A stretch of 22,649 nt of DNA from Flavobacteriaceae bacterium (GTDB lineage: Bacteria > Bacteroidota > Bacteroidia > Flavobacteriales > Flavobacteriaceae). The notes below the pieces were generated by a model, which did no database searches, was not told where the DNA came from, and saw only the letters and a program-made list of their open reading frames with translations. This document shows, one piece after another, positions 1 through 9,400 of the stretch. The DNA is taken from NCBI GenBank assembly GCA_021648755.1, contig JAKISG010000032.1, forward strand, positions 1 to 22,649, in the 5' to 3' direction. Position 1 is the stretch's first letter. Each line of letters opens with the position of its first letter. The position numbers were made by a program, and so were the translations under genes.

Positions 1-1959
1 GCAGGACATAAAGAACGATATTTAATACATCCAAAAATATTTTATTACAGCCCAAAAACAAGTATTAGTTTTATTGGTGATATAAATAACCAAGGTAAAA
101 AATCGTTTACATTTAAAGATTATTTAGAATTTGAAGGAGGTATTAGTAAACTGTTAAGTAATGCAAATAGTTATTTTAGTTTGTATAATTCTGATTTTGC
201 AAACTATTTAAGTAACGAAGATTTTAAAGAAGAAAAACAAGTCTTTGGTGCTTTTAATATGCGCAACTCAGTAAGTAATAATACAGATTTGTCTGCTTAT
301 GTAATAAGTTCAAAATCAGAAATTGAAACAGAAAATCAAACCATAAATGAATACTTATTAAACACTCCTTTTTTAGAAAACAGAATAAATACCAAACAAG
401 TAAACAACTTTTTTACCATTGGTAAAATTACTTTAGATTATGACCCAAATCTAAAAACAGACTATGCTTTAACAAGTCTTGTTAAATTAACAAATACTAA
501 AAGCAATGGCGTTATTAATACAAATAGTAGTATTGATAGTAATAACATTCAAACCAATAATGATATAGATGCTATTACATTAAAACAAAATTTTAATTTA
601 AATAAAAATATTTCTAAAAAACACACCCTTACTTTAGATGGTACTTATCATTTTCAGCAAGACAGACCAAATTTACAGTGGTTAACTAATCAAGAAATTT
701 TAATAGGTATAATTCCATTAGAAGATGCTAATATTTTTAATATAGTACAAACCAAAAAATTTAACGCACATAATATAAATTTTAATTTAAAAGATTACTG
801 GTCTTTGCATCGTTTCCATCACTTATATACAAGTATTGGTGTAAATGTTGCAAGAACAAACTTTTTTAGTGAAGATGTACAGCAATTGGATAATGGTTCA
901 CTAAATAATTTTAATTCGGCTGGTTTTGGTAATGACTTTGACTACAACTTTTTAGATACTTATTTAGGTTTAGAATACAAATTTAAAACAGGTAAAGTTA
1001 TTTTTAAACCTGCATTATTTTATCATAATTACCATTGGCAAACTAAACAGTTTTTAGAGAAACAAAACTTTAATAAAAACTTATTCTTACCACAGTTTAC
1101 AACTAAAATTGATTTTAGAAATAGCGAAAAATTAAACCTAAAATATAAACTCAATGCAAGTTTTCCGAATACAAAAATTCTAGCCAATAACTTTATATTA
1201 TCCAATTTTAATACTGTTTATAGAGGAAATATAAATTTAGAAAACAATCTATACCATACTTTAAATATTAGTTATTATAAATACAATTTATATAGAGGTT
1301 ATAACTTTTATATAAATACCAATCTAAATAAAAAAATAAAAAGTTTAAAAAACACTGCACAATTAGAAGGTATTGAGTCTATTAATACACAAATTATGTT
1401 TAATGAACCAGAGCAAAATTGGTCAACAGATTTTAGTTTTTCTAAAAGAATTGATAAGATACGCTATAAAATAAAAAGTAATTTTGGTTATAACGATTTT
1501 TATCAGATACTTAATAATGAAATCAATAAAAACATTTCAAAAACAGTTAGTATAGAACCTAGTATTGCTACATTTTTTAAAAAACTACCAAATTTAGAAT
1601 TAGGTTATAAAAAAGACTTTAGAAACTATCGTTCATTAGGAAATACTACAAAATTTGAAAACTATAAATTTTACGCTTTTTTAGAATATGATTTCTTAGA
1701 AGATTTTATTTTAAAAGCAGATTATACTTTTGATAAATACCAAAATAAATCAAGTAACATTAATAATACGTTCGACAATGCTAATGCTTCTTTATTTTAT
1801 CAAAAAGAGGATAATCCTTGGGGTTTTGAAATAACAGCAAATAATATTTTTGATACTACATTTAAACAACAAAATAGTTTTTCTAATTTTTTAATAAGCG
1901 ATTCTAAAACCTTTATATTACCTAGAGTTGTAATGTTTAAAGTTGTTTATAAATTGTAA
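1..1959 (+). CDS. TonB-dependent receptor-like outer-membrane beta-barrel protein, 3' part
   Basis: The frame is open from base 1 to a TAA at 1957-1959, giving about 652 residues, so the real start lies to the left of the window. The translation has no signal peptide or plug domain. It is a long run of short alternating strands rich in Asn, Tyr, Phe and Lys with polar turns, which is the look of the C-terminal barrel of Bacteroidota TonB-dependent receptors or CarboxypepD_reg-type outer-membrane proteins. It ends on a hydrophobic strand, FKVVYKL. The substrate cannot be told. The gene converges on crcB with only 2 bp between the stop codons. The family-level call is by style of sequence rather than a diagnostic motif; a porin-like barrel outside the TonB family remains possible. 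Confidence 0.7.
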   Translation, partial: AGHKERYLIHPKIFYYSPKTSISFIGDINNQGKKSFTFKDYLEFEGGISKLLSNANSYFSLYNSDFANYLSNEDFKEEKQVFGAFNMRNSVSNNTDLSAYVISSKSEIETENQTINEYLLNTPFLENRINTKQVNNFFTIGKITLDYDPNLKTDYALTSLVKLTNTKSNGVINTNSSIDSNNIQTNNDIDAITLKQNFNLNKNISKKHTLTLDGTYHFQQDRPNLQWLTNQEILIGIIPLEDANIFNIVQTKKFNAHNINFNLKDYWSLHRFHHLYTSIGVNVARTNFFSEDVQQLDNGSLNNFNSAGFGNDFDYNFLDTYLGLEYKFKTGKVIFKPALFYHNYHWQTKQFLEKQNFNKNLFLPQFTTKIDFRNSEKLNLKYKLNASFPNTKILANNFILSNFNTVYRGNINLENNLYHTLNISYYKYNLYRGYNFYINTNLNKKIKSLKNTAQLEGIESINTQIMFNEPEQNWSTDFSFSKRIDKIRYKIKSNFGYNDFYQILNNEINKNISKTVSIEPSIATFFKKLPNLELGYKKDFRNYRSLGNTTKFENYKFYAFLEYDFLEDFILKADYTFDKYQNKSSNINNTFDNANASLFYQKEDNPWGFEITANNIFDTTFKQQNSFSNFLISDSKTFILPRVVMFKVVYKL

Positions 1960-1961
1960 TT

Positions 1962-2327
1962 TCACTTCGCCAAAAACAAACCTAAAAATACTGCAGCAAC
2001 TCCTATAATTAAAGTTCCGAAAGTATATGCAAAAAAAGGTAAGTAATCTCCATTTTTTAAAAACTGTGTGTTTTCAAATGCAAAAGCGGCAAAAGTGGTA
2101 AATCCACCACAAAAACCAGTTGCTAACAATAAAGTTTGATTTTGTGATAATATGGAGTTGTTTTTTAAAGACAAAGCAATAACAATACCAATTAATAAAC
2201 TACCCAAAATATTTACTAAAAAAGTTCCGTAAGGTATTGTCTTCTCTAGGTTATTTAAATGTTTGCTAACTAAGTAACGCAAAGCACTACCTAAACCACC
2301 ACCAAGAAAAACTAATATGAATTTCAC
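1962..2327 (-). CDS. crcB: Fluoride exporter CrcB/Fluc
   Basis: This 121-residue protein has four hydrophobic segments and the typical Fluc motifs: GGGLGSALRY at the N-terminus, YGTFLVNILGS in helix 2 and GFCGGFTTFAAF in helix 3. The length matches the family. Fluc proteins form dual-topology dimers in the inner membrane that let fluoride leave the cytoplasm. The start is a GTG at 2325-2327. It puts the conserved GGGxGxxxRY motif at the usual distance from the N-terminus, and no in-frame ATG is close upstream. The gene is 29 bp downstream of the BT_3928-type gene and may be read through from it. I see no fluoride riboswitch in that short gap. Confidence 0.93.
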   Translation of the reverse strand: MKFILVFLGGGLGSALRYLVSKHLNNLEKTIPYGTFLVNILGSLLIGIVIALSLKNNSILSQNQTLLLATGFCGGFTTFAAFAFENTQFLKNGDYLPFFAYTFGTLIIGVAAVFLGLFLAK

Positions 2328-2356
2328 TTTATTTAATATTCAGTATTCAGCAATGT

Positions 2357-4066
2357 TTACTTTTTAACCGCTTCAATCTTAATGGGTTCAAAAATATAAT
2401 CTTCACCAAAAAGTTCTTTTGCATATTCTTGTATAGTTTGTGTAAAACCAGCATCTTTTCTAACAATATTTACACCTTCAACATCTTTTATGGGCCAAAT
2501 AGTTACTTTTTCATTAATATAAGCAGTTTGTGTGCCATAAATCTGCGGTTTGCCCTTATGCATTAAATACAGGTCTTCCATTGCTGCAACTTTAGTGTAA
2601 GTCAATTCATTTTTCTCTGCAGCCTCTTTTATCAGGTCTATGTATTTGTCAATTTTTTCGGAATGCATAATTACTGACCATGCGTAATCTTTATTTAATT
2701 CGCCAACCAAAGATTGACCTGGATAACCTCTTTCTTTAATTATTTTATCAATTAATAAGATGTTCTCTTTATCTAATACTGTTTGTTTTGCAAAGAAATC
2801 TGTACCTAAAGAATCTTGTGGTATACCATAAACCCGCATTATAGAATCTCTTTTTCTTGGACTCTCCGCATTCATAACAAGCCTGTATTTTTGATCATTT
2901 TTAAATATTTTTTCTATTTCATCTTTTAAATTAAAATCTATAGTCATAATTTTTCTACCCATACCTTCCTTGATTTTAACTTTACCAAAATCTTTATAAC
3001 TCCACTTGCCTTCAATAGTGCCTTTATTAATTGTCATAATTCCTGGGCTAGATCGTATCATTGTTTTTAATGTTGTCTCATCACAAAAAAGCATATCAAA
3101 ATCTAACTGATACTCTTCTTTTATTGATTTAAAATCTTCTTCTGTTGAGGCTGACATTAAAAAAACATCGTAACCATTATCTAATGCTATATCTGTAGCC
3201 TTTTTGATATTAGCAAAACCCTCCACATTAGTTTTCGCCAAATCATAGGCTATAATTAACATTAGTTTTTCACTTTGCATTAATCTCTCTGTATGATCTC
3301 TACCTTCACGTTCCATAGTAAAATCATGAATTGGCGGTTCATATCCTTTTGTAATTAACACCGTTTTTCTAGCTACATATTCAGCTCCTTTAATCTCCCA
3401 AGGTTTTTCTTCACTAGTGAATTTTTTATCCTCACCATCTACCTTATAGATCCAAGTATCTTCAAACACATCTTTTGCAGCATCTTTTGGATAAATCATT
3501 TGTTCAGGTATATTTTTACCTACTTTGTAAGGTCTAAAATCAAATAATGGCAAGTAATTTAACACATAGTAAGTTATAAAACCAAAAACTAACAAGAAGA
3601 CTATGGTAATAAATCTTGACAATTTCATACTATAAAATGGTTTAATGTCTTTTACGCTAAAAACTAACCATACTACTAGTGGCGTAAATATTAAATTTTT
3701 ATAGAATGTAGGCCAAGCATCTAATTTTAAGAAATCACCAAAACATCCACAATCTGTTACTTTACCAGTATAAGCAGAATAAAAGGTTAAAAACAAGAAT
3801 ATTAGCATCAAAGCAAGTAAACTCCAAACCGTAATTTTTGGTATATAACCAACTAATAGTGTTACACCTAAAATAACTTCTGCAATTATTAAAAAGATAG
3901 CAAATGGTAGAGCGAATGGTATTAAAAATTCTAAATTTAATACATCTGCACCAAAATACTCTGCAAACTTATATGCAGAACCTTTTGGGTCTATCAGTTT
4001 TACAAAACCTGAAAAAATAAATAATACACCAATAATAAATCTAAAAAAATGTGTTATAAATTTCAT
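2357..4066 (-). CDS. BT_3928-type DoxX-like membrane protein with C-terminal DUF6624-like domain
   Basis: This 569-residue protein starts with a DoxX/MauE-like membrane domain. There are hydrophobic helices at about 5-20, 45-72, 78-98, 118-137 and 150-172, and a CGC pair at C106/C108. Residues about 180-385 form a soluble region with a thioredoxin-like pattern (LMLIIAYDLAKTN, then a predicted alternation of strands and helices). This matches the BT_3928 family of Bacteroidota. Such proteins usually end near here as I remember them. This one continues for about 180 residues with a segment that resembles DUF6624: RGYPGQSLVG (446-455), MH (467-468), MED (496-498) and KPQIYGTQ (506-513). DoxX-MauE domains often work with thiol chemistry, but no function is established. 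Its start is 3 bp from the DUF1599 gene stop, so the two are probably co-transcribed. Confidence 0.82.
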   Translation of the reverse strand: MKFITHFFRFIIGVLFIFSGFVKLIDPKGSAYKFAEYFGADVLNLEFLIPFALPFAIFLIIAEVILGVTLLVGYIPKITVWSLLALMLIFLFLTFYSAYTGKVTDCGCFGDFLKLDAWPTFYKNLIFTPLVVWLVFSVKDIKPFYSMKLSRFITIVFLLVFGFITYYVLNYLPLFDFRPYKVGKNIPEQMIYPKDAAKDVFEDTWIYKVDGEDKKFTSEEKPWEIKGAEYVARKTVLITKGYEPPIHDFTMEREGRDHTERLMQSEKLMLIIAYDLAKTNVEGFANIKKATDIALDNGYDVFLMSASTEEDFKSIKEEYQLDFDMLFCDETTLKTMIRSSPGIMTINKGTIEGKWSYKDFGKVKIKEGMGRKIMTIDFNLKDEIEKIFKNDQKYRLVMNAESPRKRDSIMRVYGIPQDSLGTDFFAKQTVLDKENILLIDKIIKERGYPGQSLVGELNKDYAWSVIMHSEKIDKYIDLIKEAAEKNELTYTKVAAMEDLYLMHKGKPQIYGTQTAYINEKVTIWPIKDVEGVNIVRKDAGFTQTIQEYAKELFGEDYIFEPIKIEAVKK

Positions 4067-4069
4067 AAT

Positions 4070-4612
4070 TTAATTGTTTTCTTTTATTAAAATTAAAGCA
4101 AAAATTGCATAGTTAATTATATCTTGATAGTTTGCATCAACACCTTCGGAAATTAAGGTCTTACCTTTATTATCTTCTATTTTTTTAATTCGTAGTAATT
4201 TTTGTAAAATCAAATCGGTTAGTGAAGAAATACGCATTTCTCGCCAAGCCTCACCGTAATCATGATTTTTATTTTTCATTAAAACTTTAGTTTCAGCACT
4301 CTGTTTTTCATGCAATTTTAATGCTTCTTCAGTATTTAAATCAGGCTCGTTTACAATACCAATTTCCAATTGTATCAATGCCATTATAGCATAATTTATT
4401 ATGCCTATAAATTCTGAAACCTCATCTTCATCTATTCTAGTTTCTACTAATTCTTGTATTTGTCGAATTCGTTGTGCTTTAATATATATTTGATCTGTAA
4501 GTGATGGTAAACGCAAAATACGCCATGCACTACCATAATCTTTCATTTTTTTATTAAAAAGTAACTTACAAGTTGCAATAACTTCGTCGTATTGTTTAGA
4601 TGTCTTTTGCAT
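4070..4612 (-). CDS. Tandem DUF1599 (nucleotide modification associated domain 1) protein
   Basis: This 180-residue soluble protein consists of two copies of the same module. The first, at about 22-55, reads DYGSAWRILR then SLTDQIYIKAQRI. The second, at about 112-147, reads DYGEAWREMR then SLTDLILQKLLRI. Each is followed by an acidic stretch and a hydrophobic IINYAI(M/F)ALI helix. This is DUF1599, also called nucleotide modification associated domain 1; the duplicated form is common in Bacteroidota. The family has been proposed by comparative genomics to act in nucleotide metabolism, but I know of no demonstrated reaction. The gene is the first of a minus-strand unit with the BT_3928-type gene and is divergent from folP. 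A TATTTTTG box lies 28 bp upstream of its ATG. Confidence 0.9.
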   Translation of the reverse strand: MQKTSKQYDEVIATCKLLFNKKMKDYGSAWRILRLPSLTDQIYIKAQRIRQIQELVETRIDEDEVSEFIGIINYAIMALIQLEIGIVNEPDLNTEEALKLHEKQSAETKVLMKNKNHDYGEAWREMRISSLTDLILQKLLRIKKIEDNKGKTLISEGVDANYQDIINYAIFALILIKENN

Positions 4613-4639
4613 ATCTGTACTTATCTTAAATTTTGCTTA

Positions 4640-4647
4640 CAAAAATA
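4640..4647 (-). promoter_or_regulatory. Candidate -7 box for the DUF1599 / BT_3928 unit
   Basis: On the minus strand this reads TATTTTTG, an exact match to the Bacteroidota sigma-ABfr -7 consensus TAnnTTTG, ending 27 bp before the ATG at 4612. The matching -33 TTTG element is weak: only an A/T-rich GTTTAAG is found at the right distance. Confidence 0.4.
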
Positions 4648-4777
4648 TTATTTTATTCTTAAACTTTGTCTTTTTTCACACGATAAGAATGATTATGTTA
4701 CTAATAAGTTACAACTCAAGGTTAATTCTTTATAAGAAATGTGTAAATTTCGCCTAATTATTTTAAAATACAAACTT

Positions 4778-4900
4778 ATGAATAAAATTATCGTTTTTTG
4801 TGGTTCGCGTAAAGGATTTAATAAAATATTTGTAACCCAAACAAAATTAAGTAGAAAATATTTTAAAAATCAAGATATTACATTAAATAAAACGAAATAG
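4778..4900 (+). pseudogene. Remnant of a LOG-family (TIGR00730, Rossmann-fold) gene
   Basis: An ATG opens 40 codons ending in TAG. The product begins MNKIIVFCGSRKGFN and continues IFVTQTKLSRKYF, then KNQDITL. This lines up with the N-terminal beta-alpha unit of LOG-family proteins (nucleoside 5'-monophosphate phosphoribohydrolases), which in flavobacteria typically start with a KKI.VFCGSS.GFNP motif. The catalytic core with its PGGxGTxxE motif, normally more than 100 residues further on, is absent. What remains looks like a deletion remnant with an intact start and a new stop. It ends 1 bp before the folP ATG, so if it is still translated it could couple ribosomes to folP. A degenerate TAAATTTC box lies at 4744-4751. 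A chance short ORF is the main alternative, but the CGS...GFN spacing argues against that. Confidence 0.55.
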
Positions 4901-4901
4901 A

Positions 4902-5729
4902 ATGACCATAAATTGTAAAGGAGAATTAATAGATTTAGCATGCTCAAAAGTAATGGGAATTTTAAATATTACGCCAGATTCTTTTTATGATGGCGGAAAA
5001 TTTATCGCTACTAAAGAAATTATTCAACAAACAAAAAAAATGTTGGATCAAGGGGCTACTTTTATAGATATTGGCGCCTATTCATCAAGACCAAATGCAA
5101 AACATATTAGTGAAGAAGAAGAATTGCATAGAATTTTACCAGTTGTAAAATTATTAATACATGAATTTCCTAAAGTTTTAATTTCAATAGACACTTTTAG
5201 AAGTAAAGTTGCAAGTAAATGCTTAGATTTAGGTGCATGTATGATTAATGATATTTCTGGCGGAAATTTAGATAAAAATATGTTTACTGTAATTGCAAAA
5301 TACCAAGTGCCTTATGTTTTAATGCATATGCAAGGCAATCCTCAAAATATGCAACAAAAAGTAACTTATAAAGATGTTGTACAAGATATTATTTATTTTT
5401 TTTCTGAAAAACTAACGAAGTTAAGAAAATTACAAATAAATGATGTTATATTAGATGTCGGTTTCGGTTTCGGAAAAACAACAAATCAAAATTATGAAAT
5501 TTTACAAAAATTAGAATTATTTCAACCTTTTGAATTACCTATTTTAGCAGGCTTATCAAGAAAGTCAATGTTATATGAATTTTTAGAAGAGCCTTTAGAT
5601 AAAATGTTAAATGCAACAAGTATTGTAAATACTATTGCATTACAAAAAGGAGCCTCTATTTTAAGAGTACACGATGTTAAGGAAGCGCTTGAATGTATAA
5701 GAATAATAGAAAAAACAAAAAACAAATAA
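4902..5729 (+). CDS. folP: Dihydropteroate synthase
   Basis: FolP condenses p-aminobenzoate with 6-hydroxymethyl-7,8-dihydropterin pyrophosphate to give dihydropteroate in the cytoplasmic folate pathway. It is the sulfonamide target. The 275-residue TIM barrel shows the expected order of motifs: MGILNITPDSFYDGG (pterin-pyrophosphate loop), GATFIDIGAYSSRPNA, SIDTFRS, INDISGG, VLMHMQGNPQNMQ, LDVGFGFGKT, LAGLSRKSM and the C-terminal ILRVHDVKEA. Length and residues are normal for a housekeeping copy rather than a sul-type resistance variant. The ATG at 4902 lies 1 bp after the stop of a LOG-family remnant. In many Bacteroidota folP is followed by a diadenylate cyclase gene; here the next gene belongs to the copper island. 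Confidence 0.97.
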   Translation: MTINCKGELIDLACSKVMGILNITPDSFYDGGKFIATKEIIQQTKKMLDQGATFIDIGAYSSRPNAKHISEEEELHRILPVVKLLIHEFPKVLISIDTFRSKVASKCLDLGACMINDISGGNLDKNMFTVIAKYQVPYVLMHMQGNPQNMQQKVTYKDVVQDIIYFFSEKLTKLRKLQINDVILDVGFGFGKTTNQNYEILQKLELFQPFELPILAGLSRKSMLYEFLEEPLDKMLNATSIVNTIALQKGASILRVHDVKEALECIRIIEKTKNK

Positions 5730-5888
5730 ATTTAAATCTCAAAATGCGCATTAAAAATTCTCAAAGACCTAATCTAAAAAAATAAAACACTTACAAATTA
5801 GTGTATTCTAAGGCAAAAATATAGCAGATATTGTACAATGAACCGATTATTTTAACAATATTTTAAAATTTAGTTCTTTAATTTTTAC

Positions 5889-5896
5889 TACATTTG
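5889..5896 (+). promoter_or_regulatory. Candidate -7 box at the head of the copper island
   Basis: TACATTTG matches the Bacteroidota -7 consensus TAnnTTTG. It sits 6 bp before the ATG at 5903, so transcription from it would give a leaderless or nearly leaderless mRNA. No clear TTTG -33 element is visible; TTTAG at 5869 is the nearest. Confidence 0.35.
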
Positions 5897-5902
5897 CAAA
5901 AT

Positions 5903-6325
5903 ATGAAGCAATTTATCTATAAAATAATCTCTTCAATTTTAGCATTTATTGTGTTATTAGCTTCTTTTTCATTTACAATAAATAAACATTTTTGTGGAGG
6001 GAAAGTTGCTAATGCTACTTTATTTATCAGTGCGAATAATTGTGGAATGGATATGCAAGCATGTGAAAATATTTCAAAAAATAAAACGATCATTCAAAAA
6101 GAACCTTGTTGTCAAGACACTTCTGAATTAATTCAAGGAAATGAGAACAATCAACAAGCGCATGAATTTCAATTAAATATTCCACAAGTACAGTTTTTAA
6201 CGGCATTTGTATATACTTACATCTCATCATTTAATAAAGAGTCAACAACTCTTTCTTACAGTTTGTATGAACCACCTTTGGTTTATAAAAAAATACAGAC
6301 ACTTTTTCAAATTTTTCGTATTTGA
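5903..6325 (+). CDS. HYC_CC_PP family small membrane or secreted protein
   Basis: The 140-residue product has an N-terminal hydrophobic helix (about 8-24) and then the family signature: H29-F-C31, here HFC in place of HYC, then CC in EPCCQD, then a C-terminal YEPPLVYKK before a hydrophobic end. These are the landmarks of the flavobacterial HYC_CC_PP family, which typically lies next to CusA-type efflux genes. The Cys/His content and an additional CGMDMQAC stretch suggest that it binds copper on the periplasmic face, but its function is not established. I chose ATG 5903 rather than the upstream TTG at 5894, because that TTG lies inside a promoter-like box and the helix begins directly after the ATG. 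It is the first plus-strand gene of the island, followed after 162 bp by the CusA-type gene. Confidence 0.75.
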   Translation: MKQFIYKIISSILAFIVLLASFSFTINKHFCGGKVANATLFISANNCGMDMQACENISKNKTIIQKEPCCQDTSELIQGNENNQQAHEFQLNIPQVQFLTAFVYTYISSFNKESTTLSYSLYEPPLVYKKIQTLFQIFRI

Positions 6326-6411
6326 TTTTTTTTAAATAAAAATTAAAAGTTAAAATAGATTTACCTAGTTAATTCATTTTCATTTAAAATGGTAAACGTA
6401 TTAGACGATCT

Positions 6412-6440
6412 CTTATCATTTTTCATATTTAATTTTTTAC
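6412..6440 (-). repeat. Possible copy of the (A/G)TGAAAA repeat upstream of cusA
   Basis: On the minus strand this reads GGTAAAAAATTAAATATGAA followed by AAATGATAAG, similar to the repeats inside cusA and the CusB-type gene. It is short and AT-rich, so assignment to the family is tentative. Confidence 0.35.
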
Positions 6441-6487
6441 CACCTTTAGTATAAAATATATTAAATAACCGATTAAACTCGAAAATA

Positions 6488-9400
6488 ATGCTAAATAAAA
6501 GCATCAAATTCTTAATAGAAAACAAACTAGTAGCCGTTTTATTAGTCACTTTATTTGTTGGTTGGGGAATCTCAACAGCACCATTTAATTGGGACAACTT
6601 GGGCATACCTAGAAACCCTGTAGCAGTTGATGCTATTCCAGATATTGGAGAAAACCAACAAATAGTATTTACAAAATGGGATGGTAGGTCACCGCAAGAT
6701 ATTGAAGACCAAATAACCTATCCATTAACCACTTCGTTATTAGGTATTCCAGGCGTAAAAACGATTAGAAGCTCTTCTGCATTTGGTTTTTCATCTATTT
6801 ATATAATTTTTGAAGAAAATATTGAATTCTATTGGAGTAGAAGCCGTATTCTTGAAAAACTAAACTCCTTACCAAAAGGACTTTTACCTGATGGCATACA
6901 ACCAAGTTTGGGGCCAGACGCAACAGGTCTAGGTCAAATTTTTTGGTACACTCTAGAAGGTAGAGATGAAGAAGGAAACGTTACTGGCGGCTGGGATTTA
7001 CACGAATTACGTAGCATACAAGATTACTATGTAAAATACGCATTATCTTCGGCAAGCGGTGTTTCTGAAGTAGCAAGTATTGGTGGTTACGTGAAAGAAT
7101 ATCAAGTGGATATAGATCCAGACATTTTAAAACAATACAATATAACCTTAAATCAGGTAGTAAATGCTGTTCGAAAATCAAACAAAGACATTGGTGCAAA
7201 AACCATAGAAATTAATCAGGCAGAATATTTAGTTCGTGGCTTAGGATATATAAAATCAGTTGAAGACCTAGAAAACGCAGTAGTTACTTCCACTAATCTA
7301 ACTCCCATTTTAGTAAAAGATATTGCTAAAGTATCTTTAGGACCAGCGCCACGTAGAGGATTATTAGATAAAGAAGGCGCCGAAGTTGTTGGTGGAGTTG
7401 TAGTTGCTAGGTATGGTGCAAACCCAATGGAAGTTATTACCAATGTAAAAAAACAAATCAATGAAATTAGTACAGGATTACCTTCAAAAGTTTTAAAAGA
7501 CGGCAGAACATCACAACTAACTATCGTTCCGTTTTATGACAGAACAGAACTTATTGAAGAAACACTAGACACACTAAACGAAGCCATAACCTTACAAATA
7601 TTAATTACAATTCTAGTAATTATTATGATGATTTTTAACCTTAAAGTTTCGGCATTAATATCAGGTTTACTACCAGTTGCCGTACTAATGGTTTTTATTG
7701 GTATGAAACTCTTTGGAGTTGACGCAAATATTGTAGCACTTTCAGGTATTGCTATTGCTATTGGAACAATGGTCGATATTGGTGTTATTCTCACCGAAAA
7801 CATAATAAGGCATATTGATGAAAGTAAATTAGATAAAGTAAAACGATCCGTAAATTCAATTGTTTATACAGCAACCGAAGAAGTCTCAGGAGCAATACTA
7901 ACAGCAGTAGCGACAACTATTGTAAGTTTTGTGCCAGTATTTACAATGATAGGATCCGAAGGAAAACTCTTTAGACCATTAGCAGCAACAAAAACAATGG
8001 CATTAACAGCTTCAGTTATTGCCGCTTTATTTTTAATACCACCCTTTGCCGCTTGGTTGTTTAATTGGAAATCACCAAAAAAGAAATTTAGTTTAGTAAT
8101 AAATATTCTCTTAATATTTTTAGGTATCTATACTATAATACAAGGCTATTACTTAGGAATATTACTTATAGCATTTGCAATAACAAGTCTTCTAAAATTA
8201 AAAAAAATAATTTCAGAAAAGAAACTGAATACCCTAAATGTAATTATTTCTGGAATTACAATTGTAACCCTATTGGCAATTTATTGGCGACCTTTAGGCG
8301 TAGATTACTCCATATTTTCCAACCTTATTTTTGTATCTATTATTTGTTTTGGATTGTTAGGCGTATTTACACTATTTCAAAAATATTATGTGCGTATTTT
8401 AACATGGGCTTTAAACAATAAACTTTTATTTTTAGCAATACCTACAATTATTGTTTATCTAGGGTTTAGTGCTTGGTCAAAAACAGGAAAAGAATTTATG
8501 CCATCATTAAATGAAGGCTCATTCTTACTGATGCCAACATCAATGCCACACTCAGGTGTCGCAGAAAACAAACGAGTATTACAACAATTAGATATTGCAG
8601 TATCTACAATTAACGAAATACAAACCGTTGTAGGAAAATCAGGTAGGGTAGAAAGCGCACTTGACCCAGCCCCTTTATCGATGTACGAAAATGTAATTAT
8701 TTACAAACCAGAATATAAGCAGGATAAAGACCGAAAACGTCTAAAGTTTAAAGTAAATGGGGATGGATTATTTTATGTGAAAGTGAAAAATGAAAAGTTA
8801 AAAATGAAAAATGATTCAACAGCTAACATTCAATATTCAAAACTCGTTCCAAGCGGCACAAAAATAGAAACCAAAAATTTAATTATTGATCAAGAAGGTG
8901 CATATTATAGAAATTGGCGAAAACATATAAAATCTACCGATGATATTTGGACAGAAATTGTAAAAGTTACCAAATTACCAGGAGTAACATCTGCACCAAA
9001 ATTACAACCAATTGAAACACGCTTGGTAATGTTACAAACAGGAATGCGTGCGCCAATGGGAATTAAAGTAAAAGGACAAAATTTAGCAACAATCGAAGCC
9101 TTTGGAATAAAATTAGAAAAGATTTTAAAACAAATAAAGGGCGTTAAAAAAGAAGCCGTTTTTGCCGATAGAATTGTCGGAAAACCATATTTACTAATAG
9201 ATATTGATAGAGAAAAAATTGCACGTTATGGTTTGGCAATACAAGATGTGCAGTCTATCCTCGAAGTTGCCATTGGCGGAAAAATACTTACACAAACCGT
9301 TGAAGGACGTGAACGCTACGGTGTACGTGTACGCTACCCTCGTGAATTACGTACAAGCCCAACAGACTTAGAAAATATTTATGTGCCAACTAAAAAAGGA

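Noticed and set aside
1950..1975. Bidirectional terminator between the barrel gene and crcB
   Set aside because: Only 2 bp separate the stop codons and no stable stem is seen there.
2328..2356. Fluoride riboswitch for crcB
   Set aside because: The gap is only 29 bp, too short for the aptamer, and crcB appears to be transcribed with the upstream gene.
5787..5804. ACACT/AGTGT hairpin after folP
   Set aside because: A five-base stem in AT-rich DNA without a T-tract is too weak to call a terminator.
6361..6606. 81-codon minus-strand ORF across the cusA start
   Set aside because: It overlaps the conserved CusA N-terminus and includes repeat sequence in its C-terminal part; no promoter or homology seen.
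6981..7803. Three minus-strand ORFs opposite cusA
   Set aside because: They are antisense shadows of a conserved RND permease; no start context or recognisable domain.
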